A DNA stretch of 64,000 nt, taken from the NCBI RefSeq assembly GCF_028687615.1, contig NZ_JAQTZU010000011.1, positions 1 through 64,000 on the forward strand, written 5' to 3'. Origin of the DNA: Methylovulum sp. Its GTDB lineage: Bacteria; Pseudomonadota; Gammaproteobacteria; Methylococcales; Methylomonadaceae. Shown in pieces: positions 63,854-64,000 of this stretch. Positions within the stretch are counted from its first letter, which is position 1; each line of letters begins with the position of its first letter. The notes under the pieces are model-generated. The model did not search any database. It saw only the letters and a list, made by a program, of their open reading frames with translations, and was not told the origin of the DNA. Made by a program: the position numbers and the translations under genes.

Positions 63854-64000
63854 ATGCAAGTCATAATAACAGGTCATCATCTTGAAATAACCGATGCGTT
63901 ACGGACGCATATCGACGCAAAATTTGCCAAATTAGCCCGGCATTTTGACAACGTCACTGATGTACATGTTATTTTAAGTGTAGAAAAACTGGTGCAGAAA
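63854..64000 (+). CDS. hpf: ribosome hibernation-promoting factor (HPF/YhbH), partial
   Basis: The first 49 codons of HPF (MQVIITGHHLEITDAL, then KFAKLARHFDNVTDVHV), the small protein that inactivates ribosomes by dimerisation or blocking in stationary phase. AAGGAG precedes ATG 63854. The frame is open at the window edge, so the gene is cut by the boundary. It follows rpoN as in other gammaproteobacteria. Confidence 0.93.
   Translation, partial: MQVIITGHHLEITDALRTHIDAKFAKLARHFDNVTDVHVILSVEKLVQK

Overview
The window (64 kb, GC close to 50 %) looks like a chromosomal segment of a gammaproteobacterial methanotroph or methylotroph, most likely order Methylococcales. Two arguments support this. 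First, there are genes for the C1 cofactors tetrahydromethanopterin (H4MPT) and methanofuran: an MfnB-type synthase, a DUF447 protein, a dihydropteroate-synthase-like DUF6513 protein, a flavoprotein of the dihydromethanopterin reductase type, and an MfnE-like kinase beside pabB. Second, several blocks keep gammaproteobacterial gene order: gyrA-serC-pheA-hisC-tyrA/aroA-cmk-rpsA-ihfB, kdsD-kdsC-lptC-lptA-lptB-rpoN-hpf, and petABC. The species assignment is inference; no rRNA gene is present.

Layout. 0.2-4.4 kb: an FNR-type oxygen sensor, a 54-residue membrane protein too short for the ORF track with a near-perfect FNR box upstream, a 136-bp MITE-like element flanked by an 8-bp duplication, a 748-residue EF-hand/membrane protein and a small basic protein. 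4.5-9.0 kb: the cofactor operon (minus strand), then folP. 9.3-13.8 kb: dabB-dabA, a two-subunit inorganic-carbon uptake system. 14.2-17.0 kb: petABC (cytochrome bc1), whose cytochrome b has a long C-terminal tail. 17.7-30.0 kb: the aromatic/serine/histidine supraoperon, interrupted by a Uma2-family gene and a membrane protein between pheA and hisC. 30.5-32.3 kb: icd, then tRNA-Gly and tRNA-Cys with terminators. 32.3-42.3 kb: a membrane-anchored SH3-like protein whose transmembrane segment is encoded by a hexanucleotide microsatellite, an unknown 520-residue protein, a PQQ-associated ABC cassette with its beta-propeller and binding proteins, PilZ, MOSC, PAP2 and lnt.

42.3-53.5 kb is the accessory part. 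All genes from 48.8 down to 42.7 kb lie on the minus strand: a WYL regulator, a protein joining a possible PD-(D/E)xK-like nuclease core to a glycine-zipper membrane region, a ParE/RelE-type toxin-antitoxin pair, a 357-residue unknown and a Ycf46-like AAA+ ATPase. They are interspersed with several families of palindromic repeats. An EEP-family phosphoesterase and two overlapping dynamin-like GTPases follow. This block is the best candidate for an undescribed stress or defence module, but that is inference.

53.8-57.7 kb: a small lipoprotein, a DUF2959 protein, the MfnE-like kinase and pabB, and a broken UbiA-type prenyltransferase. 57.7-64 kb: mlaF without mlaEDCB, its leader replaced by two large related palindromes, then the Kdo/LPS-transport/sigma-54 operon, running off the end within hpf.

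Starts were moved from the ORF track where an ATGA/TGATG overlap, a Shine-Dalgarno match or the family start favoured a downstream codon.
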